From NCBI GenBank assembly GCA_937997345.1, contig CALKTD010000016.1, positions 1 through 33,707 on the forward strand: a DNA stretch of 33,707 bases. The letters run 5' to 3'. This DNA comes from an uncultured Atopobium sp. (GTDB lineage: Bacteria; Actinomycetota; Coriobacteriia; Coriobacteriales; Atopobiaceae). The number at the start of each line of letters is the position of its first letter. Positions within the stretch are counted from its first letter, which is position 1. Shown piece after piece: positions 1-7,368 of this stretch. The position numbers were made by a program, and so were the translations under genes. The notes beneath the pieces are model-generated. The model was not told the origin of the DNA, did no database searches, and saw nothing but the letters and a program-made list of their open reading frames with translations.

Positions 1-1135
1 CGGCCACGCCACTGGCGCCCGCGCCGGCCGTGCCCGCAGCCGCACTCCTCGCGGCGCCCGTGAACGAGAACGTCACGGTGCCCAAACGAACGCGCGCTTC
101 AAGGTTTTGCGGCAGGTTAGCCACGCCAACTCCCGCAGCCACCGCTTCAAGCACAGCGTCTACGTGTCTAAACTCAAGCCAAGCCTCAGGAATCAGCTGC
201 CGAGCCACAATCCTTACCACGCGACGAGCAATCACCACATCGGTAGAGCTCAGCTTCAACGCGTCAAGTACCAGCGAAGACTCGCTCTTACGAAGCGTAA
301 TCTGCCTCAGTTTGCGAGCGGCCTTTCCCTCAAGATAATCGTCTTCGTCGGTCATCAGATCCGCAATTTTGCACACCGTCTGCACCAACAACGGGTTTCT
401 CGCCTTAAGCAGCGGGAGCACGTTGTGCCGCATATACGCACGTAGATAGTGGGTATCGGTGTTGGTGGCATCCTCATGCCAGTCCAGACCACGAGCCTTC
501 AGCCAGTCTTTGAGCTGGTCATGCGTGTAGTCAAGCAGCGGACGATAAATCAGCCCGCGATGCCTGGGAATCGACGCCAGGCCGCTCATACCGGACCCGC
601 GCATTACGTTCATCATGAACGTCTCCGCACGGTCGTCAGCCGTGTGTGCCGTTAAAATCTTTGTCTTCTGGCGAGAAACCCCCTGTTTAGCGCAAAGTTT
701 TTGAGCGAGTTCTCGCGCAGCGTTATACCGCTCCCGACGACCCGCTTCTTCCACGTTACCGTCACGCTCCTGCGCAAGCTTTGCCACGTCCACACGAAGC
801 ACGGTACAGGGAATGCCCAGCGAGTCGCAAGTCTCTTGAACAAAGTGCTGGTCAGCATCTGCATCTTCGCCGCGAAGCAAATGATTTACGTGCAACACAT
901 GCAGGCGCTCTTTTGCAACGCGCGCAAGTCCTGCGCCATCGCCGAGGTCAAGCGGCTCCGTTGCTGCCATGTGAAGCAGCGCCATCGAGTCGGCTCCACC
1001 CGAGACCATAAGGATGACGGGCGCGGCAGCCTGGCCTCGACACTGGCTGTCTGCCTGACCTCGACGCTGGCCATCTACCTGATCTTTTGCAGTGAGAGTG
1101 TTCTTTTTATTGAAGTATGCGTGTACGGATGGCAC
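1..1135 (-). CDS. tilS: tRNA(Ile)-lysidine synthase, 3' end cut by window edge
   Basis: This enzyme adds lysine to C34 of tRNA-Ile(CAU), so that the tRNA reads AUA codons. It is a cytoplasmic PP-loop ATPase. The PP-loop SGGADS lies at about residues 45-50. Downstream are the family block AHTADDRAET, then MRGSG, and a region ending YMRHNVLPLL. The frame stays open to base 1, so the C-terminal end is missing. No ATG precedes the PP-loop. The first in-frame start after an upstream stop is GTG at 1135. It gives an unusual N-terminal extension of about 40 residues rich in Gly, Gln and Arg, so the true start is uncertain. The gene is divergent from walJ with about 70 bp between them. It carries two copies of the dispersed GGCGAGAAANCC motif, in different reading frames. 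The family call is firm; the start is not. Confidence 0.9.
   Translation of the reverse strand, partial: MPSVHAYFNKKNTLTAKDQVDGQRRGQADSQCRGQAAAPVILMVSGGADSMALLHMAATEPLDLGDGAGLARVAKERLHVLHVNHLLRGEDADADQHFVQETCDSLGIPCTVLRVDVAKLAQERDGNVEEAGRRERYNAARELAQKLCAKQGVSRQKTKILTAHTADDRAETFMMNVMRGSGMSGLASIPRHRGLIYRPLLDYTHDQLKDWLKARGLDWHEDATNTDTHYLRAYMRHNVLPLLKARNPLLVQTVCKIADLMTDEDDYLEGKAARKLRQITLRKSESSLVLDALKLSSTDVVIARRVVRIVARQLIPEAWLEFRHVDAVLEAVAAGVGVANLPQNLEARVRLGTVTFSFTGAARSAAAGTAGAGASGVA
393..404 (-). repeat. Dispersed 12-mer GGCGAGAAANCC, site 1 (N=C)
   Basis: Lies inside tilS and is read there as part of the codons for ARNP. One of nine copies in the window (see findings). Confidence 0.7.
670..681 (+). 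repeat. Dispersed 12-mer GGCGAGAAANCC, site 2 (N=C)
   Basis: Also inside tilS, but in the opposite orientation to site 1 and in another frame, where the complementary strand encodes GVSR. The different peptide shows that the DNA, not the protein, is what is conserved. Confidence 0.7.
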
Positions 1136-1204
1136 TTAGCACCAATTTCTGTCCGGTGTGTTTGTTACAGTTATACCCGAAAGTTACTCAGTAGAAAGAA
1201 ATTC

Positions 1205-2047
1205 ATGAATCCCACGTTTCGCCTACATATTCTTGCCAGCGGATCAAAGGGCAACTGCAACCTATTAGAAACGCCTGATGGTCTCATTATGATTGATTGT
1301 GGAATCTCTAGAAAAGAAATTCTGCGTCGGTCTAAAGAACTGAACGTTACTCTGTCTAAGCTCGTGGCTATCTTTATTACGCACGAGCACACCGACCACG
1401 TCTCAGGTCTTTCGGTAGTCAGTAAAACTTTTGATGTTCCTGTGTTTGCTACAACAGGAACTGCCGCCGCGCTCTCAAGAAGAAGCTCCTGCTCAAGTGT
1501 CACCTTTACCCTTGTTGACCAGGCGGGCTCTGTCCATATTGATGCCGCGCCAGACATTGAGGTAAGCACGTTCCCAACCTCGCATGATGTTTGTGAGCCC
1601 GTGGGCATACGCTTTGATTTTCTCGCTGGTCCTGATAGACGCATCATAGACTCTGTGGGCTACTGCACCGACACGGGCGTTCTGACGCCCGAGGCTCTCG
1701 AATATCTTTCCGACGTGCGCATTCTTGCTATCGAGTCCAACCATAATGAGCACATGCTGCTCACAGGTCCTTATCCGTACGTGCTCAAGCAACGAGTCCA
1801 TGGAGACTCCGGTCACCTGTCAAATGAGTACACCGCGCAGGCGTTGTCGCAGCTTGTGGGCCCAAATACCCGCTGTGTGGTTGGCATGCACCTTTCTCAC
1901 GAGAATAACCGTCCAAGCGTCGCTGTGAGAACGCTTGCTGAAGCGGTTGGCGCACAGCCTCTCAACGATGCGTTTACCGAGGCGCAGACTCCCGACGGTT
2001 CCCTCGCTATCTGTGTTGCCAGCCAAGATTGGCCGATGTCGCTCTAA
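1205..2047 (+). CDS. walJ: WalJ/YycJ-type metallo-beta-lactamase-fold hydrolase
   Basis: Cytoplasmic metallo-beta-lactamase-fold protein of the WalJ (YycJ) family. Members are metal-dependent nucleases and often sit near the walRK cell-wall regulators; no walRK genes are seen here. The N-terminus has the family signature LASGSKGNC at residues 10-18. The metal-binding HEHTDH motif is at about residues 60-65, and the C-terminal blocks GHLSNE and HLSHENN are also typical. The frame is open further upstream, but ATG at 1205 matches the conserved N-terminus and follows a purine-rich stretch (AGAAAGAAA). The product is 280 residues, slightly longer than most relatives. It stands alone, divergent from tilS and convergent with hsp20, with a terminator hairpin between the two ends. 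Confidence 0.9.
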   Translation: MNPTFRLHILASGSKGNCNLLETPDGLIMIDCGISRKEILRRSKELNVTLSKLVAIFITHEHTDHVSGLSVVSKTFDVPVFATTGTAAALSRRSSCSSVTFTLVDQAGSVHIDAAPDIEVSTFPTSHDVCEPVGIRFDFLAGPDRRIIDSVGYCTDTGVLTPEALEYLSDVRILAIESNHNEHMLLTGPYPYVLKQRVHGDSGHLSNEYTAQALSQLVGPNTRCVVGMHLSHENNRPSVAVRTLAEAVGAQPLNDAFTEAQTPDGSLAICVASQDWPMSL

Positions 2048-2083
2048 CTGCGCGTTTGCCGCATCACCGTGCGGACCGCTGCG

Positions 2084-2129
2084 ACAACAAAAAAGCGAGA
2101 AAACCTTGGAGTTCCAAGATCTTCTCGCT
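2084..2129 (-). terminator. Terminator of hsp20 (may also stop walJ)
   Basis: Arms AGCGAGAA (2094-2101) and TTCTCGCT (2122-2129) enclose a second stem, TTGG-AGTT-CCAA. Read leftwards the hairpin is followed by a run of six T. The stem contains a one-mismatch copy of the dispersed 12-mer. Confidence 0.8.
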
Positions 2130-2281
2130 ATGCGAGGTGCCTGTAATCGGGCGTTGAACAGGCACGTCTAGCCGTACGCCCGGCTACAGCTATGCGTGCC
2201 TGGCAGGTCAACTACCAGGTACCTTGCTACTTGAGCAGGAGCTTGGCTGACCACCAAAGCAGCTGCTCAGATGTTCTAGTG
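2130..2281 (-). other. Structured 3' region of the hsp20 transcript
   Basis: This stretch lies between the hsp20 stop and its terminator and has no convincing gene. It holds several inverted repeats: GTGCCTG/CAGGCAC (2138-2165), CGGGCGT/ACGCCCG (2149-2181) and a GTGCCTG/CAGGTAC pair (about 2199-2222). The first two overlap, so they would be alternative folds. I could not match it to a known RNA family such as SRP RNA. Confidence 0.35.
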
Positions 2282-2716
2282 TTAGTCGATCGCAATCTTT
2301 GTGACGCTAGCCTGCTGATCCTGCTTTGGAACAGTGATGGTCAGAATGCCGCCATCAAGCTTTGCGGTCAGGCCCTCTCGAGCTGCGTCCTTCAGATACA
2401 CGCCGCGGGTTGCCTGCCACTCAGAAGATTCTTTGTGCAGGTAGTTCTTGGCCTTCTCCTCCTCAGACTCCTTGCGAGTAGCGGTAATTGAAAGCCTACC
2501 TTCGTTGAGCTCAACGTCAATGTTCTCCTTGGAAACGCCAGGAAGCTCAGCTGTTACCACGTAAGACTGACCCGCATCCTCAACGTTCATAACAAAAGCA
2601 TCGGACGAGACGGAAGACAGAGCGGAATAAGGCGCATCAAAAAAAGAATCAAATGAGCCAAAAGGCCACGTGCTCAGATTCCTTGCAATACGATCATAGG
2701 GAACTACATTCTTCAT
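2282..2716 (-). CDS. Small heat-shock protein, Hsp20/alpha-crystallin family
   Basis: ATP-independent holdase that binds unfolding proteins in the cytoplasm and hands them to DnaK and ClpB, both encoded in this window. The product is 144 residues. The alpha-crystallin domain covers roughly residues 38-144, with the typical ELPGVSKENIDVEL segment, the GRLSITATR strand and the late GILTITVPK strand. ATG at 2716 is preceded by AAAGGAGTGG at good spacing; the upstream in-frame extension lacks such a site and is rejected. The gene is transcribed alone, from a promoter that shares a composite element with clpB and dnaK. A clean terminator follows about 150 bp after the stop. Confidence 0.93.
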   Translation of the reverse strand: MKNVVPYDRIARNLSTWPFGSFDSFFDAPYSALSSVSSDAFVMNVEDAGQSYVVTAELPGVSKENIDVELNEGRLSITATRKESEEEKAKNYLHKESSEWQATRGVYLKDAAREGLTAKLDGGILTITVPKQDQQASVTKIAID

Positions 2717-2772
2717 AGTAACCACTCCTTTACTGGTAGATGCCGTTATTGGCACTTCGTTGTTCATTGGTT

Positions 2773-2839
2773 GTTATACCCTGCTTACACAAATTTATAC
2801 AACTTTTTATAAAATTTCTAAGTCTGTATGACTGAGATT
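2773..2839 (-). promoter_or_regulatory. hsp20 promoter with heat-shock operator-like element
   Basis: Read leftwards: AATCT (2839-2835), 16 bp, ACTTAGA, an inverted AAGT 14 bp after ACTT, and finally GGGTATAAC with TATAAC at 2778-2773 as possible -10. The same parts stand upstream of clpB and dnaK. Here the GGGTATA block is 12 bp further away, and a second TATAAA lies between, so the true -10 is uncertain. Confidence 0.6.
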
Positions 2840-2985
2840 ATTCTGTGAATATGTACTGCACAAATACGCGTCGGCACCGCTTCACGCACCTACCAAATAT
2901 CCAAGGCAAAACTGTGCAGGATTACACGAGCTGCGGTATCATGTTTTATATCAATGTTTTGCGAGACTACGACAAAAGGATCATC

Positions 2986-3549
2986 GTGGACACCTCGAAC
3001 AACCTTGAAGATAACGTTTTACCTGCGGATCAGGACTTTCGTTCTGATAATCAGCAGGACTTTGGATACGCTAAATCTTTTGAGCAGGAAGCTCAACCAG
3101 CCGATGGGGCCGAGCTTCACGCAACTGGCGCGCAGCACTTCTCGATATCTGAAGCTTCCGGGCACGAAGGTGAAGGCGCTGCAAAGCAGCCATACGTTCG
3201 CCAACACCGCCATCACAAAACCGTGGAGCCTATCAGCGACTTCACAATGCCAGGCGAGAAGCTCGAACTTCCCGAGAACCATGCCGCTGGCTTTGAGTCC
3301 AGCAAGGGTTCTTACGCGAAGAAGGGTTGGCGCAAGCCAAAGAACGAGATTGCTCACCTTCGCAAGGACGTCCACTACGGCCAGTTCCTGCAGGTTCCTA
3401 AGGGTCAGCGCGACATCTTTGTCAGAAAAGAGCGCCGCTCAAATGCAGGTTCGCTGATTGCCGCCATTATCGTTTTGGCCATCATCGCCACAGTTTTCTA
3501 TTTCCTTTGGACCTGGATGTCCGCCAACTGGGGCGTCGCTGTCCGCTAA
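2986..3549 (+). CDS. Hypothetical protein with one C-terminal membrane segment
   Basis: Not recognised. With GTG at 2986 as start, preceded by AAAAGGA five bases upstream, the product is 187 residues. Earlier starts at 2845, 2851 and 2941 lack a comparable ribosome site. Residues 1-150 are hydrophilic and look disordered, rich in Glu, Gln, His and Lys. A basic stretch (RKERR) then precedes a single hydrophobic segment at about 157-177, leaving a tail of about 10 residues. There is no signal peptide, so the protein would be anchored by its tail with the bulk in the cytoplasm. It is divergent from hsp20; whether it is stress-regulated is unknown. Confidence 0.65.
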   Translation: MDTSNNLEDNVLPADQDFRSDNQQDFGYAKSFEQEAQPADGAELHATGAQHFSISEASGHEGEGAAKQPYVRQHRHHKTVEPISDFTMPGEKLELPENHAAGFESSKGSYAKKGWRKPKNEIAHLRKDVHYGQFLQVPKGQRDIFVRKERRSNAGSLIAAIIVLAIIATVFYFLWTWMSANWGVAVR

Positions 3550-3574
3550 ACTGCAAGGCGACAAACCTCCCGAC

Positions 3575-3695
3575 GCGCGCCTGATTTCTGCAAAGAATCT
3601 ATAACTTTTGCCTGAAAAAGTAAAAGAATCGGTGGATTTTGCCTAATTTCATCAAAGAATCTGTGTTCCAAACACAGATTCTTTGCACCTTTCAG
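3575..3695. repeat. Intergenic 31-bp-unit element, copy A
   Basis: Three units begin at 3581, 3612 and 3643 with a 31-bp period. Each starts CTGA or CTAA, has AAAGAATC in the middle, and the two complete units end TTTTGC. The third runs into a perfect 14-bp hairpin: AAAGAATCTGTGTT (3654-3667), loop CCA, and its complement (3671-3684). The element ends with an inverted half-unit (TTTCAGG). A closely similar copy is at 31008-31123. The hairpin has no T-run. Confidence 0.85.
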
Positions 3696-3730
3696 GCTCA
3701 CAATCATGAACGTAACGCCAAGCCGCACGC

Positions 3731-3767
3731 AAAAAGCCGCTGATACGTCATGTACCAGCGGCTTTTA
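3731..3767. terminator. Bidirectional terminator
   Basis: AAAAGCCGCTG and CAGCGGCTTTT form a long stem around a short loop, with T-runs on both strands. It serves the rightward membrane-protein gene and the leftward clpB operon. Confidence 0.85.
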
Positions 3768-3786
3768 TTTGTAGCGCTCAGCGTGA

Positions 3787-3798
3787 GGCGAGAAATCC
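3787..3798 (+). repeat. Dispersed 12-mer GGCGAGAAANCC, site 3 (N=T)
   Basis: Lies in the 3' untranslated part of the clpB operon, 20 bp from the terminator and 31 bp from site 4. Confidence 0.65.
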
Positions 3799-3817
3799 GT
3801 GCGCTCGTAGCGCGCCT

Positions 3818-3829
3818 GGCGAGAAAACC
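3818..3829 (+). repeat. Dispersed 12-mer GGCGAGAAANCC, site 4 (N=A)
   Basis: Same orientation as site 3, starting 31 bp after it. It lies just beyond the stop codon of the small gene downstream of clpB. Confidence 0.65.
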
Positions 3830-3836
3830 CTATCGT

Positions 3837-4112
3837 CTAGCTCCAGGGATCGCGCTCAAAGAGAGGCTCGCTCACGGGACGACGATCGGAGTACGGGTCA
3901 TAACCATCATCGTCCTCGTTTTCCGCGCGCGCAAACTCCGGGTCAACAACCTGCGCTTTCTTGGAATCCGTGTCCTTGTGCGCGGCGTCCTTGTGCACTG
4001 TGGCTTGCCCCGCAATCTGCCCTGCAACCTGCACCGCGTCCTTGTGCGCTGCGACCCGCCGCACTGCAGCCTGCAGCTCGGGTTTCTCGACCCTCTTTGC
4101 CTTATCACACAT
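3837..4112 (-). CDS. Small hypothetical protein translated behind clpB
   Basis: Not recognised. ATG at 4112 has GAGG six bases upstream; an ATG at 4124, directly abutting the clpB stop, is the alternative. The product is about 91 residues. The first half is Ala/Gln/Lys-rich with three copies of a (V/A)HKDA-like peptide (AHKDA, VHKDA, AHKD). The second half is very acidic (ENEDDDGYDPYSD) and ends in FERDPW. It is probably disordered and cytoplasmic. Its position, 12 bases after clpB and before the shared terminator, makes it part of the clpB transcript and so heat-inducible. The GC-rich repetitive first half could also be a decayed tail. Whether it works with ClpB is unknown. Confidence 0.5.
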   Translation of the reverse strand: MCDKAKRVEKPELQAAVRRVAAHKDAVQVAGQIAGQATVHKDAAHKDTDSKKAQVVDPEFARAENEDDDGYDPYSDRRPVSEPLFERDPWS

Positions 4113-4124
4113 GTGCAGCCTCAT

Positions 4125-6707
4125 TTACTTCTTGCGAGCAACCAAGTTGCCGTTCTCGTCAGTATCAACCAGAACAGTATCACCCTCATGCAGCTCACCT
4201 GCAATAATCAAGTTTGCTACCTGATCAACAACACGACGCTGAATCAGTCGCTTCAGGGGACGAGCGCCGTAAACAGGATCCAGACCGTCAAGAGCCAGCG
4301 ACTGCTTTGCAGCCTCAGAAAGTTCCAGCGTCATGCGCTCGTTAGCAAGCCTGCTACGAACATCCTTGAGCTGAATGTCCACAATGCGCTCAATGTCCTC
4401 AAGACCCAGAGGCTGGAAGATTACCACGTCATCGATACGGTTCAAGAACTCAGGACGGAAGGAGCTACGCAGCGCCTCCATAACCTGCTTTCTTGACTCC
4501 TCGTTAAAGCCTTCCGCGCCGGCACCAGCAATGAACTGCGAACCAACGTTACTGGTCATGATAATGATAGTGTTCTTGAAGCTCACTACCCTACCTTGAC
4601 CATCGGTTAGGCGACCGTCGTCCAGCACCTGCAGCAAGATGTTGAAGACATCAGGATGAGCTTTCTCCATCTCGTCCAGCAAGATGACGGAATATGGATG
4701 CCTGCGAACTGCCTCGGTGAGCTGGCCTCCCTCGTCATAGCCTACGTATCCTGGAGGCGCGCCAATGAGACGCTGGACCGAGAACTTCTCCATGTACTCA
4801 GACATATCAATGCGGATCAGCGAACGCTCGTCGTCAAATAGCAGCTCTGCCAGCGCCTTTGCTAGCTCAGTCTTACCTACGCCGGTTGGGCCCAAGAAGA
4901 AGAAGCTGCCCAGAGGCTTGTTTGGATCTGCCAGACCTGCGCGAGAACGGCGGACTGCTGCTGCAACTGCGGAAACAGCGTCGTCCTGACCAATAACACG
5001 CAGGTGAAGCTGGTCCTCAAGGTTCTTGAGCTTGTCCATCTCGCCCTGCATCATCTTGGACACTGGAACTCCTGTCCACGAAGAAACCACCTCGGCAATC
5101 TCGTCTGTGGTGACCTCTTCCTTGAGGATTCCGCCGTCTTCCTGTTTGGCGAGAAGTGCTTTTTCTGCCTCATTGTATTTACGTTCAAGCTCTGGAATGG
5201 TGCTGTAACGAAGCTCGGATGCCTGCGCCAAATCACCCTCACGGGTCACGCGCTCCATCTGCGTCTTTGCGTCCTCAATCTGGGACTTCAAGTCCTGTAC
5301 CAGGTCAATTGCCCTGCGCTCATTCTGCCAGTTGGCCTTCATGCCATCAAGCTTTTCCTGCGTCGTAGCAATCTCTGCGCGGAGGTTTTCCAGTCGCTCC
5401 TGAGAAGCAGCGTCCTCTTCTTTCATCAGAGCCTGCTCCTCAATCTGCATCTGAGTGAGCTGACGATCAACCGCATCAATCTCTGCTGGCATAGAATCCA
5501 GCTCCATACGAAGCCTTGATGCCGCCTCATCTACCAGGTCAATTGCCTTATCTGGCAAGAATCGATCAGAAATGTAGCGGTTAGAGAGGTCTGCTGCCGC
5601 AACCAGGGCGGAGTCCGTAATACGGACGCGGTGGTGCTGCTCGTACTTCTCTTTAAGACCACGCAGGATAGAAATGGTGTCTTCAACAGAAGGCTCGGAG
5701 ACAAGTACGGTCTGAAAACGGCGCGCAAGAGCAGCGTCTTTCTCGATGTACTTGCGGTATTCATCCAGTGTAGTAGCACCAATTGCACGAAGTTCGCCAC
5801 GAGCAAGTGCTGGCTTCAAGATGTTACCAGCGTCCATGGATCCCTCGGAAGCACCAGCGCCTACGATGGTATGAAGCTCATCGATGAAGAGGATAATCTG
5901 GCCGTTAGACTTGGCCACCTCTTTTACCACGCTCTTCAAGCGGTCCTCAAACTCACCGCGATATTTTGCGCCTGCTACTAGGGCAGACATGTCAAGCTCA
6001 ACAAGCTCTTTGTCGCGCAAGGTGCTTGGAACGTCGCCGGAAACAATACGCTCTGCCAGGCCTTCCACAATTGCGGTCTTACCAACACCAGGTTCGCCGA
6101 TAAGAACAGGATTGTTCTTGGTGCGGCGGCTCAGAACCTGAATGGTACGGCGAATCTCTTCGACGCGACCAATAACTGGATCAAGCTTTCCTTGACGAGC
6201 AAGGTCGGTCACGTTGCGACCGTACTGCTCCAAAGCCTCAAACTGCGGCTTTGCATCCTGAGAGGTTACGCGTTCATCGCCACGAAGCTCGTTGTAGACC
6301 TCTTCCACGCGCTTAGCAGTAACGCCGGCGTCGCGAAGAATCCTACCTGCGTCAGTGTTATCATTTGCCAGCGCAGTGAGCAGATGCTCGGAGGTAACGT
6401 AGGAATCGCCCAGCTTGGTGGCAAGCTTCTCGGCCTCGTTGATAACCTTGAGAAGGTCGTTGCCAATGCCAATCTGTGCTCCGCTTACCTTTGGAGCCTT
6501 AGAGATCGCCTGGTCTACCTGCGTGGCAATTGCATCAGGATCTGCGCCAATCTTCTCCAAGATAGAACGCAGGTTGCGCTCATTGCTGTCCAGCAGCACC
6601 TTGAGCAGGTGTGTTGGTGTAACCTCGGAAGCCTCTACATCACCAGCAATACCAAGAGCTGCCTGCAGTGCTTCCTGGGCGGTTACGGCCCATTTATCTA
6701 GTCTCAT
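4125..6707 (-). CDS. clpB: ATP-dependent disaggregase ClpB (Hsp104 family)
   Basis: Hexameric AAA+ chaperone that threads aggregated proteins through its pore and passes them to DnaK. At 860 residues it is full length. In order it has: an N-domain repeat (about 1-145), first AAA+ module with Walker A GEPGVGKT (204-211) and Walker B LFIDELH, a coiled-coil M-domain (about 400-520), and a second AAA+ module with Walker A GPTGVGKT and Walker B ILLDEMEKAH. It lacks a ClpP-binding IGF/L loop context, which fits ClpB rather than ClpA or ClpC. ATG at 6707 has AGGAGGGTG upstream. It heads a two-gene transcript with the small gene below, under a promoter that shares an element with dnaK and hsp20. Confidence 0.97.
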   Translation of the reverse strand: MRLDKWAVTAQEALQAALGIAGDVEASEVTPTHLLKVLLDSNERNLRSILEKIGADPDAIATQVDQAISKAPKVSGAQIGIGNDLLKVINEAEKLATKLGDSYVTSEHLLTALANDNTDAGRILRDAGVTAKRVEEVYNELRGDERVTSQDAKPQFEALEQYGRNVTDLARQGKLDPVIGRVEEIRRTIQVLSRRTKNNPVLIGEPGVGKTAIVEGLAERIVSGDVPSTLRDKELVELDMSALVAGAKYRGEFEDRLKSVVKEVAKSNGQIILFIDELHTIVGAGASEGSMDAGNILKPALARGELRAIGATTLDEYRKYIEKDAALARRFQTVLVSEPSVEDTISILRGLKEKYEQHHRVRITDSALVAAADLSNRYISDRFLPDKAIDLVDEAASRLRMELDSMPAEIDAVDRQLTQMQIEEQALMKEEDAASQERLENLRAEIATTQEKLDGMKANWQNERRAIDLVQDLKSQIEDAKTQMERVTREGDLAQASELRYSTIPELERKYNEAEKALLAKQEDGGILKEEVTTDEIAEVVSSWTGVPVSKMMQGEMDKLKNLEDQLHLRVIGQDDAVSAVAAAVRRSRAGLADPNKPLGSFFFLGPTGVGKTELAKALAELLFDDERSLIRIDMSEYMEKFSVQRLIGAPPGYVGYDEGGQLTEAVRRHPYSVILLDEMEKAHPDVFNILLQVLDDGRLTDGQGRVVSFKNTIIIMTSNVGSQFIAGAGAEGFNEESRKQVMEALRSSFRPEFLNRIDDVVIFQPLGLEDIERIVDIQLKDVRSRLANERMTLELSEAAKQSLALDGLDPVYGARPLKRLIQRRVVDQVANLIIAGELHEGDTVLVDTDENGNLVARKK

Positions 6708-6764
6708 ATAATCACCCTCCTACCCCAAACAAAATCGTGCCGGGGACTGAATCTTCATCGGATT

Positions 6765-6820
6765 CTATATACCCCCAAGCACGACTTTTAATACATATCT
6801 AAGTGTGTTTATAGTAGATT
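6765..6820 (-). promoter_or_regulatory. clpB promoter with heat-shock operator-like element
   Basis: Read leftwards: AATCT (6820-6816), 16 bp, ACTTAGA, an AAGT 13 bp after ACTT, and GGGTATATAG with the -10 around 6770-6765. The distance from ACTTAG to GGGTATA is 30 bp, the same as at dnaK. The inverted half-sites would bracket the -35 region, as expected for a repressor site. Confidence 0.7.
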
Positions 6821-6837
6821 TTCTTATCGCACTATGC

Positions 6838-6890
6838 TGAGCTTTTGCAACCGTGCGTTGAGCTTTTCCGCCACGCAGCTTTGAGCTTTG
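6838..6890. repeat. Three direct repeats of TGAGCTTT
   Basis: TGAGCTTT occurs at 6838, 6859 and 6882, spaced 21 and 23 bp (about two helical turns), between the PIN-toxin stop and the clpB promoter. The rest of this 200-bp spacer shows no gene. The repeats could be a protein-binding array or chance. Confidence 0.4.
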
Positions 6891-6915
6891 CGTCCTATTT
6901 CGCACCTTATTGCTT

Positions 6916-7368
6916 CTAAAATTCAGCCTCTTCATAGACCAGATTTTGTTCAGTTTCTATTGTCGAAAAAAACTTGGCAGGTGTAAGCACTGGTATATCC
7001 GAGCGAACAAAATCTGCCGCGTTTCTAGTGACAATGTAATCTGCCTTTATCTTTTTTGCTGCGCGCCAAATAAGACAGTCTTCAAAGTCTTCCCACTGCT
7101 CAGAAAGCGCATTTGAAATATCCGCTCCATCAAGAGAACACGCGTTGAGCAGTGGAGATACTTCTTTTAGGATTTCTTGCATGTGAGCAGAGCCGTGAGC
7201 CTTAGCGCCCACATAGTAGAGATCTGTATATGACTGAGCTGCTATCCACAGCTCAGCATCCCTAAACTGCTTCATTATAAAAAGCTTTTTTGCATCAGCA
7301 AGAAACTGTTCCCTGCACAAAAAGACGTCCAGCAAAACGTTAGTATCAATCAAGAGCTTCATAGTCAT
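6916..7368 (-). CDS. PIN-domain toxin (VapC-like ribonuclease)
   Basis: PIN domains are Mg-dependent RNases; in toxin-antitoxin pairs they cut specific tRNAs or rRNA. The 150-residue product begins with the classic strand and first acid, KLLIDTNVLLDVF. It keeps later acids in the EDFEDCLIWRAAKK segment and the typical end DYIVTRNAADF. GGAGG precedes two possible ATGs, at 7368 and 7362. The gene overlaps the antitoxin by 23 bases, so the pair is translationally coupled. The partner is of the RelB/DinJ type rather than a usual VapB. Confidence 0.85.
   Translation of the reverse strand: MTMKLLIDTNVLLDVFLCREQFLADAKKLFIMKQFRDAELWIAAQSYTDLYYVGAKAHGSAHMQEILKEVSPLLNACSLDGADISNALSEQWEDFEDCLIWRAAKKIKADYIVTRNAADFVRSDIPVLTPAKFFSTIETEQNLVYEEAEF

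Noticed and set aside
701..1204. Long upstream extension of walJ on the plus strand
   Set aside because: It overlaps tilS antisense; the conserved WalJ N-terminus begins at the ATG at 1205.
2130..2281. Possible SRP RNA or other known small RNA
   Set aside because: The conserved GGAAGGAAGCAG-type core of SRP RNA is absent and no other family pattern was recognised.
3575..3695. 31-bp units read as a CRISPR array
   Set aside because: Units are directly adjacent with no spacers, diverge from each other, and no cas genes are near.
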